Notes: generated from the letters alone by a model not told the origin. A DNA stretch of 36,208 nt from an uncultured Bacteroidales bacterium (GCA_937877455.1 CALFIU010000191.1:1-36208), one strand, 5' to 3'; shown: positions 6,603 to 14,912, numbered from the stretch's first letter. A program made the numbers and translations.

Positions 6603-7937
6603 ATGAAAAACATATTTTTTACCCGTATAAACGGCAGTGGCATTGAACATTATAGAACTTTATTCCAAAATGTTGATACTAAATATGCCGCTCTTATTTT
6701 TTCTGATGCAAATATTATTCCCTTTGACCAAGAATTTGAATATTTTTTGGAAACTTTAAATGTTGATATTTGCTATTCTGATTTTATTTCTATTTCAGAT
6801 AATAAACCCAAGCGTGTAAATCTTTGTGAATATCAATTTGGGTCGGTGCGTGATGATTTCGACTTTGGTTTTTGCGTAATTATTAGAACAGATGCTGCAA
6901 AAAAAGCATTAAAACAACTATCTGATGACATAAAATTAGCTGGTTTTTATGCACTTAGGCTTCAAATAGCTGCCAATGGTGGAAAAATTGTACATATTCC
7001 TCAACCAATGTACACAGTTTGCAAAAGTGTTAATGATGATTTTGAGTCAAAAAACTTTTCGTATGTTGATCCAAAAAATCGTAACTATCAAATGGAAGCC
7101 GAAAATGTTTTTACAAATTATCTTAAATTTATAGGTGCTTATTTACCAGAAAGAACGTTAGCAATTGAAAATTTTGATAATAAAGTTGCTGAATTTGAAA
7201 ACTTTATTTCTGTAATTATACCTGTTAAAAACCGAGAAAAAACCATTGGAGATGCTATTAGGTCTGCATTAAACCAACAAACAAATTTTAAATATAATGT
7301 TATTGTTGTAGATAATCATTCCACCGATAACACTGGGTTAGAAATCAAAAAAATATTAACAGAAAATCCCGATAAATTGGTACACTTAATACCAACAGAC
7401 CTACACCTCGGCATAGGTGGGTGTTGGAATTTTGCAGTTAATAATCCTAAGTGTGGTGCTATTGCTGTACAACTTGATAGCGATGACCTTTATATCGACC
7501 AAAATGTATTGCAAAAAATTGCCAACAAATTTATTAGCGACAAATGTGCTATGTTGATTGGAAGTTATCAACTTGCTGATTTTAACCTCAATCCACTTCC
7601 ACCCGGTGTTATTAATCACAGCGAATGGACACAAGAAAACGGTCATAATAATGCTTTGAGAATTAATGGATTAGGTGCTCCAAGATGTTTTTTTACGCCT
7701 TTACTTCGACAAAATCCGTTGCCCAACGTTAGTTATGGTGAAGATTATGCTGCTGCCATTAAAATAACTCGCAACTATCGACTAAGTCGTATTTTTGAAC
7801 CACTATATGTTTGTAGGCGTTGGGTTGGCAATAGCGACAACAATCCATCGCAAGATACCATAAACAAAAACAATTTTTACAAGGATTTTTTGCGTACGGT
7901 GGAAATTGAATCGCGGCGCAATATTAACAATTTGTGA
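6603..7937 (+). CDS. glycosyltransferase family 2 with a second, N-terminal GT-A-like half
   Basis: The 444-residue protein has a standard GT-A domain at about 201-420: SVIIPVKNREKTIGDAIRSAL, IVVDNHSTDNT, the metal-binding LDSDDLY (DSDD 292-295) and GEDYAAAIKITRNYRLSR with a candidate catalytic acid pair. Residues 1-190 resemble a worn second copy (ALIFSDANIIPF, DFDFGFCVIIRTDAAKKAL, GKIVHIPQPMYTV) lacking the first Rossmann strand. No membrane segment is seen. It would transfer a sugar from a nucleotide-sugar donor in the cytoplasm; donor and acceptor are unknown. Its stop overlaps that of the GalT-like gene on the other strand by 14 bases. A weak -7 box (CATATTTG, 6571-6578) lies 25 bases before the ATG. 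Confidence 0.85.
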   Translation: MKNIFFTRINGSGIEHYRTLFQNVDTKYAALIFSDANIIPFDQEFEYFLETLNVDICYSDFISISDNKPKRVNLCEYQFGSVRDDFDFGFCVIIRTDAAKKALKQLSDDIKLAGFYALRLQIAANGGKIVHIPQPMYTVCKSVNDDFESKNFSYVDPKNRNYQMEAENVFTNYLKFIGAYLPERTLAIENFDNKVAEFENFISVIIPVKNREKTIGDAIRSALNQQTNFKYNVIVVDNHSTDNTGLEIKKILTENPDKLVHLIPTDLHLGIGGCWNFAVNNPKCGAIAVQLDSDDLYIDQNVLQKIANKFISDKCAMLIGSYQLADFNLNPLPPGVINHSEWTQENGHNNALRINGLGAPRCFFTPLLRQNPLPNVSYGEDYAAAIKITRNYRLSRIFEPLYVCRRWVGNSDNNPSQDTINKNNFYKDFLRTVEIESRRNINNL

Positions 7938-8847
7938 TGTCAATGTCGCGAAATTTATCTTCACTTGCCGTTACTTGGTTGAAAATGCTTATGATGTCGT
8001 GGTCAGAAATTTTGTGGAATTCGCTTTCCACCGCACATGGAATTATTCCAGCCATATCTGCAAATCCGGGGCTTATTGTAATTTTGTGCGGTGGAGTTTC
8101 AAAATATTGTGAGGGTCGATGTTTTTCTCTCGGGAAAATTGTTATTGTATATTTACCATTTAAAAACGTTGCACCGATGTTAGCCTCTGCTTCATGTGCA
8201 TTGTAAATCAATTTGATGCTGTTTTCGATTGATGTAATAGTTTTTGCGGCAGTTTCTAAATTTGTGGTTTCTATTATTATAAAACGGCGTGTTGAATCGT
8301 AAATCTTATGTACTTCAACATTGTCGGTTTTATAACAATGTAGCGAATATTTTTGCTTAAAAATGTTAATTTGCTTAAAAACAGGCATTTGTGTAATATC
8401 TCCCGATTGAAAATGGCGATGGAATGGTGCGGAGGCACCACATGTTGGTGCATTGTAAAATACAACCGAACCTTTTAATAATTGCGCCATTTTTAAAAAC
8501 TCTATTTCTTCTCCGCTAAATGTTTGTGGTGTGTGTCGTTTGTCAACAATGGTAAGATGTTGCGAAAAAATTGGAAACGGATTGATTAGCAAGTTGTAAT
8601 TTTGATTATATTCCATTGCTATCTGCTCGGGAAAACGGTTGTCGGGGCATAGAAAACATGTGTTTTTATCAACCTTAGCATCTGTTTTTGCAGTTGTAGA
8701 ACGTATGCGTGCTGGGTTGAATTGTAAAACATAGTAAAAATCTTCAATTTTTATTTTGCGTGTTATTACGTTTTTTAAATTGTCGAATGTCTTTTTAAAA
8801 TACTCGCTTTTTGAAAACTGCTGTTCAAACAATCCGTTTATATCCAT
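7924..8847 (-). CDS. GalT/HIT-superfamily nucleotidyltransferase-like protein
   Basis: The 307-residue protein shows the layout of the galactose-1-phosphate uridylyltransferase / GDP-hexose phosphorylase branch of the HIT superfamily. It has a Cys pair CFLC (64 and 67), a SQHLTIVDKRH segment with His 97 and His 105 as possible third zinc ligands, and the active-site pattern H-x-H-x-Q at 143-147 (PFHRHFQSG). His 145 would carry the nucleotidyl group. I believe it belongs to the Bacteroidota DUF4922 group, often found beside glycosyltransferases; this is from memory. The reaction is inferred to be transfer or phosphorolysis of a nucleotide sugar. The gene starts 51 bases after the GH5 stop with no promoter box between them, so it is likely the second gene of that operon. 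Confidence 0.75.
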   Translation of the reverse strand: MDINGLFEQQFSKSEYFKKTFDNLKNVITRKIKIEDFYYVLQFNPARIRSTTAKTDAKVDKNTCFLCPDNRFPEQIAMEYNQNYNLLINPFPIFSQHLTIVDKRHTPQTFSGEEIEFLKMAQLLKGSVVFYNAPTCGASAPFHRHFQSGDITQMPVFKQINIFKQKYSLHCYKTDNVEVHKIYDSTRRFIIIETTNLETAAKTITSIENSIKLIYNAHEAEANIGATFLNGKYTITIFPREKHRPSQYFETPPHKITISPGFADMAGIIPCAVESEFHKISDHDIISIFNQVTASEDKFRDIDITNC

Positions 8848-8898
8848 TATTTTAGGGAAATATGGTTGTATTTTGTTGAATTAAACATCAAATTTTTT

Positions 8899-10194
8899 CT
8901 ACTTTACATTTTTCATTCTCTCAACTTGAGAACTGATAACTTCGAGAGTAGATTTATCTGAAACAAATACAGAGTTTAAGCCTTGAGCCTCTTGAGCTGG
9001 GTCGTTGGTGTAAGGATCGCCAACTTGCCATTGTTCGTGAAGTGGTTTTGCAAATCCGCCCCAACCCCAAAAATTACAACCAGCAAATTTTCCATCTGAT
9101 TCGGCGTTGTCGGCAACAAGCGAGAAAACATATTTGTAATAACCATCGCGTCCGTTGGTGGGTGTATTTAAGTCGAATTTAAAACCATCGCGAGGGTAGC
9201 CAAATTCCTCCATAACAAGCGGTTTGTTAATAGAATCACAAACTGAAAGATGTTGGTTGATATATTCTTTTGTGTTTTTGTATGCCCTTGGAAGATGTTC
9301 GATGAGCGAATCGGGTTTTGCCCAACCCCAATTGTATGGCCACAGATGGACGTTGCAGTAGTCGATGTTTTTGTCGGCACAAATACGCGCCCAACTACTT
9401 AAGTCGTTTTCGCAACCCCAAGAGCCTTCGCTGCCAACAGAAATTAAATGGTTGCCGTCCAACGAGCGAATAAGAGCGGAAGCCTCGGCAAGCCATTTTT
9501 CAAATGCAGGCAATGCTTCAGTTGAGAAAGCGCGCGGTTCGTTGCCAATTTGCCAAGACATTATGGCTGGGTCATCGGTATATTTCAATTCAGTGTAACG
9601 GTTGGTGCGTGTTATGATAAAACGTACATAATCGTAAAACAGTTGATGAGCCTTTTCGTTGGTTGCATATTGCGACATTGCTTTCATAAATTCGGGATAG
9701 CCAACGTCATCTGGACGAGGTTGTTTGCCAGCTCCTGCGTGTTCGAGGTAGAACCCGTAACCGCCACTCCATTCCCAAGAGTTGTTGAGGTAAAGCACCG
9801 CCACCATGTTGCGCTTGCCCATCTCCATCAAGAGGTAGTCGAGTCCTGCTAAAATTGTGTCGTTATAGACACCGGGGGCTATTTGCAATGTTGGTTCCAC
9901 TTTGGTTTTGAACCCACGCTCACCGTCAGAACCGACAAGGATTCTTAGGTTGTCGATGCCGATACGTTTCATTTCGTCCAACTCGCGGGCAAGTCTTTCG
10001 CGGTCGCCACCTTGTCCTTCAGAACCGAGAATTGCTCCGTACCAAAAATTTGTTCCAACATAATAATATGGGTTTCCAGAGCGTGTAAACCGTCCGTTTT
10101 CTACTTTGACAAAATTTTGGATTGTAGTTTCTCTATTTTGACAAGATGTTGCCCAAAATGCAATCATTATCAAAAGTAATAAGTAATTTTTCAT
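8899..10194 (-). CDS. GH5 glycoside hydrolase lipoprotein, beta-mannanase-like
   Basis: The 431-residue protein has a lipoprotein signal peptide (ATSC, Cys 18), so it is expected in the outer membrane or facing the periplasm. The rest is a TIM-barrel GH5 domain. WQIGNEPRAF carries the acid/base Glu 219, and LVMEEFGYPRDG carries the nucleophile, Glu 330 by the family pattern EFG. Aromatic binding residues are plentiful (NNSWEWSGGYG, HLWPYNWGWAKP, GCNFWGWGGFA). The pattern fits subfamily GH5_7, which cuts beta-1,4-mannan internally; subfamily by recognition only. No SusC/SusD pair is nearby, so this is not a classical utilisation locus. Base composition is richer in G+C than its neighbours. A good promoter lies just upstream. 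Confidence 0.88.
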   Translation of the reverse strand: MKNYLLLLIMIAFWATSCQNRETTIQNFVKVENGRFTRSGNPYYYVGTNFWYGAILGSEGQGGDRERLARELDEMKRIGIDNLRILVGSDGERGFKTKVEPTLQIAPGVYNDTILAGLDYLLMEMGKRNMVAVLYLNNSWEWSGGYGFYLEHAGAGKQPRPDDVGYPEFMKAMSQYATNEKAHQLFYDYVRFIITRTNRYTELKYTDDPAIMSWQIGNEPRAFSTEALPAFEKWLAEASALIRSLDGNHLISVGSEGSWGCENDLSSWARICADKNIDYCNVHLWPYNWGWAKPDSLIEHLPRAYKNTKEYINQHLSVCDSINKPLVMEEFGYPRDGFKFDLNTPTNGRDGYYKYVFSLVADNAESDGKFAGCNFWGWGGFAKPLHEQWQVGDPYTNDPAQEAQGLNSVFVSDKSTLEVISSQVERMKNVK

Positions 10195-10228
10195 TTCTTA
10201 GGCGTAAAATTATATTGGTAAATCTTTG

Positions 10229-10258
10229 CAAAAATATTTGTTTTTTTTGATTGTGCAA
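10229..10258 (-). promoter_or_regulatory. promoter of the GH5 / GalT-like operon
   Basis: On the minus strand TTG (10258-10256) is followed after 19 bases by TATTTTTG (10236-10229), a full match to the Bacteroidota consensus. Transcription would start near 10223, about 30 bases before the ATG. Confidence 0.75.
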
Positions 10259-10292
10259 TTTTTTTACGAGGAAAATAGATTTTTGTTACGTC

Positions 10293-10439
10293 AATTTCAT
10301 TTGAATCTACATCAATGTGGGTGGACACATAGGCCTGCCCCTACAAAAATGGTGATTTTCAATATTATGAACAAGAGTTGGCTAAAATAGAATGATGTGT
10401 AGGGTGCGGACCTGCGTGTCCGCCCGTTTAAATGAAATT
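10293..10439. mobile_element. MITE/REP-like element with long imperfect inverted ends
   Basis: Left end 10293-10345 and right end 10398-10439 are inverted copies. The outer 13 bases match at 12 (AATTTCATTT core), and after an 11-base gap in one copy the GGGnGGACAC and CCTACA blocks match. About 50 AT-rich bases lie inside, with no open frame. The GC-rich GTAGGG/GGACCTGCGTGTCCGCCC type of palindrome occurs as dispersed repeats in many bacterial genomes. Confidence 0.65.
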
Positions 10440-10501
10440 TATTTCGATTTGGATAATGTCAAGCCAGTCTTTCCTGCGTGTCCGCCCGTTTAAATGAAAT
10501 T
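10411..10501 (+). repeat. 29-bp direct repeat flanking the MITE-like element
   Basis: Bases 10411-10439 and 10473-10501 are identical (CCTGCGTGTCCGCCCG then TTTAAATGAAATT). The second copy repeats the right end of the element without its outer half, as left by a second insertion or a partial duplication. The remainder of 10195-10668 holds two promoters and AT-rich DNA with no gene. Confidence 0.9.
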
Positions 10502-10632
10502 GCTGTAGATTTTTGTAGATTTTATTTTGTAAAACAATAAGATACATTTTTTTCATTATTGACCAAAAAATGTTAATAATAAGATATTCTGAAAAATAAC
10601 TTTCAAAACTTTAATATTTGATTAAAAACATA

Positions 10633-10640
10633 TACTTTTG
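10633..10640 (+). promoter_or_regulatory. -7 promoter box of the SNF2 gene
   Basis: TACTTTTG fully matches TAnnTTTG and lies 29 bases before the ATG at 10669. No good TTG is found at the -33 distance. It falls inside the upstream extension of the open frame and argues against the start at 10618. Confidence 0.55.
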
Positions 10641-10668
10641 CCGCCTAAAAAATATAAACCGAATAAAA

Positions 10669-13600
10669 ATGGCAAAATATTTTGGGAAAACATGGTGGGG
10701 AGAAAAATGGCTCAACGCATTAACTAATATAGACCATGCTAATAGAATTCCTCGTGGTGCGTCGTATGCTAAGGCTGGAAAAGTAAAAAAAATTGAAATA
10801 AAAGGAAATCAAATTACCGCCACCGTGCTTGGAACACTAAATTATTTTGTAAAAATTTCTGTTCCAGAGTTTGATGAGGACAAGTTTGAGGTTTTTATGA
10901 AAAAACTTGGCGAAAAACAAACTATTATTTCAAAACTTTTGAACAGAGAACTTGATCCCGAAATTCTTGAAATTGCAAACAATGTAGGATTGAAAGTTTT
11001 TCCTGAAAAGTGGAAAGATTTTAAAATGCACTGCGATTGTCCCGATATTGCTGTGCCGTGCAAACATTTGGCAGCTGTTATTTATGTTATAAGTCGCGAA
11101 ATTGACACAAATCCGTTTTTGGTGTTCAATATTCACGGCATAGATTTGATAGAAGAACTAAAAAAACGTGGTTTTTCAATTGATTCAAGCGATATAATAG
11201 AAGTGCCAGACGTAAAATTGTTGCTCGAAAAACCACAAAAAAAAGAATCTAAGAGTGTTGATTCAAATTATAATTTTTTACGTGTAGATTTTTCACTTAT
11301 TGCCGACAATATTCAGTCGATATGTAATATTTTGCCATGCGATACACCGTTTTATCAAAGTTCTAATTTTATAAAAAAATATGAGTCTGAAATATCTCGC
11401 GTGGCTAAATCTGTAAAAAAAATACTTGATAAAAAATCAGATTTTATTGAGTCTATTTATATTAAAGATGAAAATAAAATTATTGATAAAGATACTGCAT
11501 TTAAACTTGAAATAGATAAAGATTGTAATGCCAAACTATTGGAAGTTGAAACAGGGCAATTATGGAATCCCGAAGATTTTCTTTGGCAAATATTAACTAT
11601 ACCGCCAGATTATCTCGAAGATTATCATCCTACGGTGTTTGCTCTTAATCAATTGGTTTTGTGTAGTTTGTATATTCTTTCAAGCGGTAATTTTGCGCCA
11701 GCTATTTTCAAGTATTCTAATAAAAAATATTTTGCAAAATTTTTTGCTGTAAGAATTGATAAAGCTGTTGGAAATGTAATTTCTGATTTGGAATACAATA
11801 TGCCTGATGGTTTTATTACCGCACAGACTGGCAAAACAAGCAAATTTACTGAGGTAAAAGAGTCTGTAGGTCTAAGCGTTTCTTGGTTGTTGGATTTTTT
11901 TGTAAAGAATTTTGCAAAACCAGATAAAAATGATAAAATTTTATGCTTTTTATTTGGTTTTATACAAGAAACGTTTAATCAAGCTGGCGAAAAAGAAATA
12001 CCAGCAAGCATAAAAGCTTGGTTTGATACACTTTTTTTCGACACTCATCAATATAGTTTTAAAATAATTGTCAACGAGGCAGAACAATCACATTTTAATA
12101 TTGATATTGCTGTAAACATAAAAAAAACAGATGTTACATTGCACGATATACTTACGTTGCCAAAGTATGATGGCATAAAATTTAAAGTTTTAAAAGAAAT
12201 TAGTCGAACAGCATCGTTTTTAGAAGGTTGTCAAAACTATATTAACCAAGATGCGCAAAAACCATTAATTTATAATTTGGAACAACTGACGCATTTTTTG
12301 TATTCAGTTGCGCCATCGCTCCGTTTGCTTGGCGTTGAAATTTTGTTGCCAAAATCACTACAAAATATTGCAAGACCAAAGGTAAGCCTTAAAATTGTTG
12401 GTAAGCAAAACAATTCTAAGTCGTATATTAGGTTAGACGAACTTCTCGATTTTGATTGGCAGGTGGCCTTGGGAGATAATCTTATTAGTTTTGAGCAATT
12501 TTTAAAACTTTCTGATGCTGCTAATGGTCTTATTAAAATAAAGCAAAACTATTTTTACATAAATTCTTCTGATATTGAGCGTATAAAAAAGAATCTTGAA
12601 AGCAAGGCAAAACTTTCGTCAGCACAAATTTTACAAAGTGCTCTTTGCGAATCTTACGATGGGGCACCTGTACAAATTGATGAAAACGTTAAAAAAATAG
12701 TAAATAAATTACGTTCACAGCCAGAAATTACTGTACCACAAAATATTAATGCAAGCCTTCGCCCATATCAGCAACGTGGTTTTAATTGGCTATGCAAAAA
12801 TTATCAACTTGGTTTTGGAAGCATTCTCGCCGATGATATGGGCTTGGGAAAAACTTTACAAACTATCACTTTTTTGCAAAAATTAAAAAATGACGGGGTA
12901 TTTAAAAACAAAAAAGTGCTTGTAGTTGTTCCAACTGGGCTTGTCAGCAATTGGTTGAGCGAATTTGAGAAGTTTTCTCCCGAAATTTCTGTTTTTACAT
13001 ATCACGGCCATGATAGAGATATAAAAAAATTTAATTCCGACATTATGCTCACCACTTATGGGCTTATGAGGCTCGATGTAGAAAAAATAAAAAAAATAAA
13101 GTGGGCTGTTATGATAATTGATGAAGCTCAAAATATAAAAAATCAGGCATCTGCGCAATCAAAAGCAGTTATTTCAGTGTCGGCAGATGTACGAGTTGCG
13201 CTATCTGGAACGCCAGTAGAAAATCGATTATCGGAGTTTTGGAGTATTATGAATTTTGTTAATAGTGGTTATTTGGGGTCTGCAAAAAGGTTTTCAGAAA
13301 CATACGCCAATCCAATACAAAACCTTGGAGATAAAACAAGAGCCGAAAAACTAAAAAAAATAACTGCACCTTTTATGATGCGACGTTTAAAAACCGACAA
13401 ATCAATTATTTCGGATCTTCCCGACAAAATAGAACAAAACGAGTATGTACAACTAACAGCAAGTCAGGCTGCTATTTATCAACAGACTGTAGAAGAAGCA
13501 CTTAACGAAATAAAAGGTGTTAATGCAGTTAATCAACAATCGCTTTTTAAACGCCAAGGTCTTATTTTACAAATGATTTTGGCATTAAAGCAAATTTGCA

Positions 13601-14160
13601 ACCATCCAGCATTGTTTTTAAAAAATTCAGACCATGGTGCATCGCTTTCTGGAAAATCTGAAATTCTTCTTTCGTTGGTTGAATCTATAATTCAAAATGG
13701 TCAAAAAGCATTGATTTTCACTCAATTTAAAGAAATGGGAGAAATGCTTTGGAAAATGATAGCCGATGCCACTGGACGAAAACCATTGTTTTTGCACGGC
13801 GGTTGCACATTGGAGCAACGTAAGGTTATGATTGAAAAATTTCAAAATCAAAAACAATATCATATTTTTATACTCACCCTCAAAGCCGCTGGAACAGGTC
13901 TTAATTTAACAGCGGCAAATCACGTTATTCACTATGATCTTTGGTGGAATCCTGCGGTGGAGGCTCAAGCTACCGATCGTGCATATCGTATTGGTCAACA
14001 TCAAAATGTTGTAGTTCACCGATTTATAACAAAAAATACATTTGAAGAAAAAATAGATAAAATGATTCAAGACAAAAAGCAACTTGCCGAGATGACTGTT
14101 GCCACGGGCGAAAGTTGGATAGGAAAACTTAGCGATAAGGAACTTGAAAATTTGGTTTAA
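10669..14160 (+). CDS. SWIM zinc finger / SNF2-family ATPase
   Basis: The 1163-residue protein carries a SWIM finger near the N-terminus (CDC...PCKH: Cys 122, Cys 124, Cys 131, His 133), then about 550 residues of unassigned sequence. An SNF2 motor follows: LRPYQQRGFNWL, Walker A in DDMGLGKT (722-729), DEAQ box 818-821, LSGTPVENRLSEFW, and helicase C motifs (KALIFTQFKEMGEML, LKAAGTGLNLTAANHV, QATDRAYRIGQ). It should use ATP to move along double-stranded DNA and remodel bound protein, as in the HepA/RapA group; the target is unknown. The ATG at 10669 fits the -7 box at 10633. No methylase, nuclease or other defence gene is beside it, so a defence role has no support here. It stands alone between the mobile element and mraZ. 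Confidence 0.92.
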   Translation: MAKYFGKTWWGEKWLNALTNIDHANRIPRGASYAKAGKVKKIEIKGNQITATVLGTLNYFVKISVPEFDEDKFEVFMKKLGEKQTIISKLLNRELDPEILEIANNVGLKVFPEKWKDFKMHCDCPDIAVPCKHLAAVIYVISREIDTNPFLVFNIHGIDLIEELKKRGFSIDSSDIIEVPDVKLLLEKPQKKESKSVDSNYNFLRVDFSLIADNIQSICNILPCDTPFYQSSNFIKKYESEISRVAKSVKKILDKKSDFIESIYIKDENKIIDKDTAFKLEIDKDCNAKLLEVETGQLWNPEDFLWQILTIPPDYLEDYHPTVFALNQLVLCSLYILSSGNFAPAIFKYSNKKYFAKFFAVRIDKAVGNVISDLEYNMPDGFITAQTGKTSKFTEVKESVGLSVSWLLDFFVKNFAKPDKNDKILCFLFGFIQETFNQAGEKEIPASIKAWFDTLFFDTHQYSFKIIVNEAEQSHFNIDIAVNIKKTDVTLHDILTLPKYDGIKFKVLKEISRTASFLEGCQNYINQDAQKPLIYNLEQLTHFLYSVAPSLRLLGVEILLPKSLQNIARPKVSLKIVGKQNNSKSYIRLDELLDFDWQVALGDNLISFEQFLKLSDAANGLIKIKQNYFYINSSDIERIKKNLESKAKLSSAQILQSALCESYDGAPVQIDENVKKIVNKLRSQPEITVPQNINASLRPYQQRGFNWLCKNYQLGFGSILADDMGLGKTLQTITFLQKLKNDGVFKNKKVLVVVPTGLVSNWLSEFEKFSPEISVFTYHGHDRDIKKFNSDIMLTTYGLMRLDVEKIKKIKWAVMIIDEAQNIKNQASAQSKAVISVSADVRVALSGTPVENRLSEFWSIMNFVNSGYLGSAKRFSETYANPIQNLGDKTRAEKLKKITAPFMMRRLKTDKSIISDLPDKIEQNEYVQLTASQAAIYQQTVEEALNEIKGVNAVNQQSLFKRQGLILQMILALKQICNHPALFLKNSDHGASLSGKSEILLSLVESIIQNGQKALIFTQFKEMGEMLWKMIADATGRKPLFLHGGCTLEQRKVMIEKFQNQKQYHIFILTLKAAGTGLNLTAANHVIHYDLWWNPAVEAQATDRAYRIGQHQNVVVHRFITKNTFEEKIDKMIQDKKQLAEMTVATGESWIGKLSDKELENLV

Positions 14161-14165
14161 CATCT

Positions 14166-14205
14166 CGTTTTATATCTATGTAAGATAATATAAAACAACG
14201 TTTTA
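14166..14205 (+). terminator. weak hairpin after the SNF2 gene
   Basis: GTTTTATAT (14167-14175) pairs with ATATAAAAC (14188-14196) over a 12-base loop, 6 bases after the stop. The stem is AT-only apart from its ends and no strong T-run follows at once, so efficiency is doubtful. Confidence 0.35.
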
Positions 14206-14288
14206 TAAAAAAAGAGAAGTTTTATAGTTCCTTGTTTTGTTGATTTTTTGGATTTTTTAGTTTGTAATAATTAAAAGTTATAAACAAG

Positions 14289-14297
14289 TTATCCACA
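14289..14297 (+). other. perfect DnaA-box consensus
   Basis: TTATCCACA, identical to the high-affinity DnaA box, lies about 20 bases before the MraZ-type repeats. A second copy on the other strand is at 5022-5030. One or two are expected by chance in a window this size, so binding is uncertain. Confidence 0.35.
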
Positions 14298-14315
14298 TTG
14301 TTTGTTAATAAATAA

Positions 14316-14341
14316 ATGGTAAAAAGTGGTAAAAAGTGGTT
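14316..14341 (+). promoter_or_regulatory. candidate MraZ operator (three GTGGT-type repeats)
   Basis: TGGT recurs at 14317, 14327 and 14337, spaced exactly 10 bases and joined by AAAAAG. MraZ is known to bind three or four short TGGG/GTGG-type direct repeats with 10-base spacing ahead of its own gene. The last repeat touches the -33 element, so binding would block the promoter. Confidence 0.7.
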
Positions 14342-14370
14342 GTTTTGCCCAAAAAAATATCATAATTTTG
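14340..14370 (+). promoter_or_regulatory. promoter of the dcw cluster
   Basis: TTG (14340-14342), 20-base spacer, TAATTTTG (14363-14370): a full match to the Bacteroidota pattern, ending 26 bases before the mraZ ATG. Confidence 0.75.
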
Positions 14371-14396
14371 AAATGTTAATGTTGTTATAAAAAAAT

Positions 14397-14870
14397 ATGA
14401 GCGTGTTCATCGGAGATTTTGTAGTAAAAATCGATCAAAAGGGTCGGTTTTTGTTTCCTTCGGCAATGCTAAATCAGTTGCCAAATGGAAACGCTCAACA
14501 TTTTGTGGTTAAGAAAGATATATACGAAAAATGTTTAACTGTTTTTACTATGCAGGAGTGGGAAAAACAGTGCGAAAAAATAAGGAAAAGACTCAATCCG
14601 TTTAATAGAGAACATAATATTTTTTTAAGAGAATTTTATAAAGATACCGCAGAAACAACACTTGACTCAAATAATAGAATGTTGATTCCTAAGCGTTTAG
14701 CTCAGCAAGTGCTACTTAATAATGATATTTTGTTGCTTGGATTAGATAATAAAATTGAAATTTGGTGTAACGAAATTTACATAAAGTCTAAGATAAATGT
14801 AGAAGATTATAAAATGCTTGCAGAAAAAATATTAGGAAATATTTTTGTCGAAAATATTGTAGATAATTAA
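14397..14870 (+). CDS. mraZ: transcriptional regulator MraZ
   Basis: The 157-residue protein has the two AbrB-like halves of MraZ, each with its landmark: VVKIDQKGRFLFPSAML (about 9-25) and TTLDSNNRMLIPKRLAQQ (about 85-102). The second has NNR instead of the usual KGR/AGR. MraZ forms ring-shaped multimers on the nucleoid and represses the dcw operon that it leads. The repeats at 14316-14341 over its promoter fit autorepression. The length is near the usual 145-155. It is the first gene of the cell-wall and division cluster; rsmH follows after 42 bases. Confidence 0.95.
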   Translation: MSVFIGDFVVKIDQKGRFLFPSAMLNQLPNGNAQHFVVKKDIYEKCLTVFTMQEWEKQCEKIRKRLNPFNREHNIFLREFYKDTAETTLDSNNRMLIPKRLAQQVLLNNDILLLGLDNKIEIWCNEIYIKSKINVEDYKMLAEKILGNIFVENIVDN

Positions 14871-14889
14871 ATTATTTTTTTCACTTTTG
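14857..14889 (+). promoter_or_regulatory. possible internal promoter of rsmH
   Basis: TTG (14857-14859), 22-base spacer, CACTTTTG (14882-14889), 7 of 8 to the -7 consensus, 23 bases before the ATG at 14913. It overlaps the 3' end of mraZ and the gap after it. Confidence 0.4.
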
Positions 14890-14912
14890 CGTTGCAAAGT
14901 ATTGTTTGCTTT

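Noticed and set aside
10669..14160. SNF2 gene as part of a DISARM-type or other defence island
   Set aside because: Neighbours are a small repeat element and the dcw cluster; no methyltransferase, nuclease or phospholipase partner is present.
5022..14297. Replication origin suggested by two DnaA-box consensus sites
   Set aside because: Single sites 9 kb apart, no cluster, no dnaA or dnaN gene and no origin-like AT-rich unwinding region beside them.
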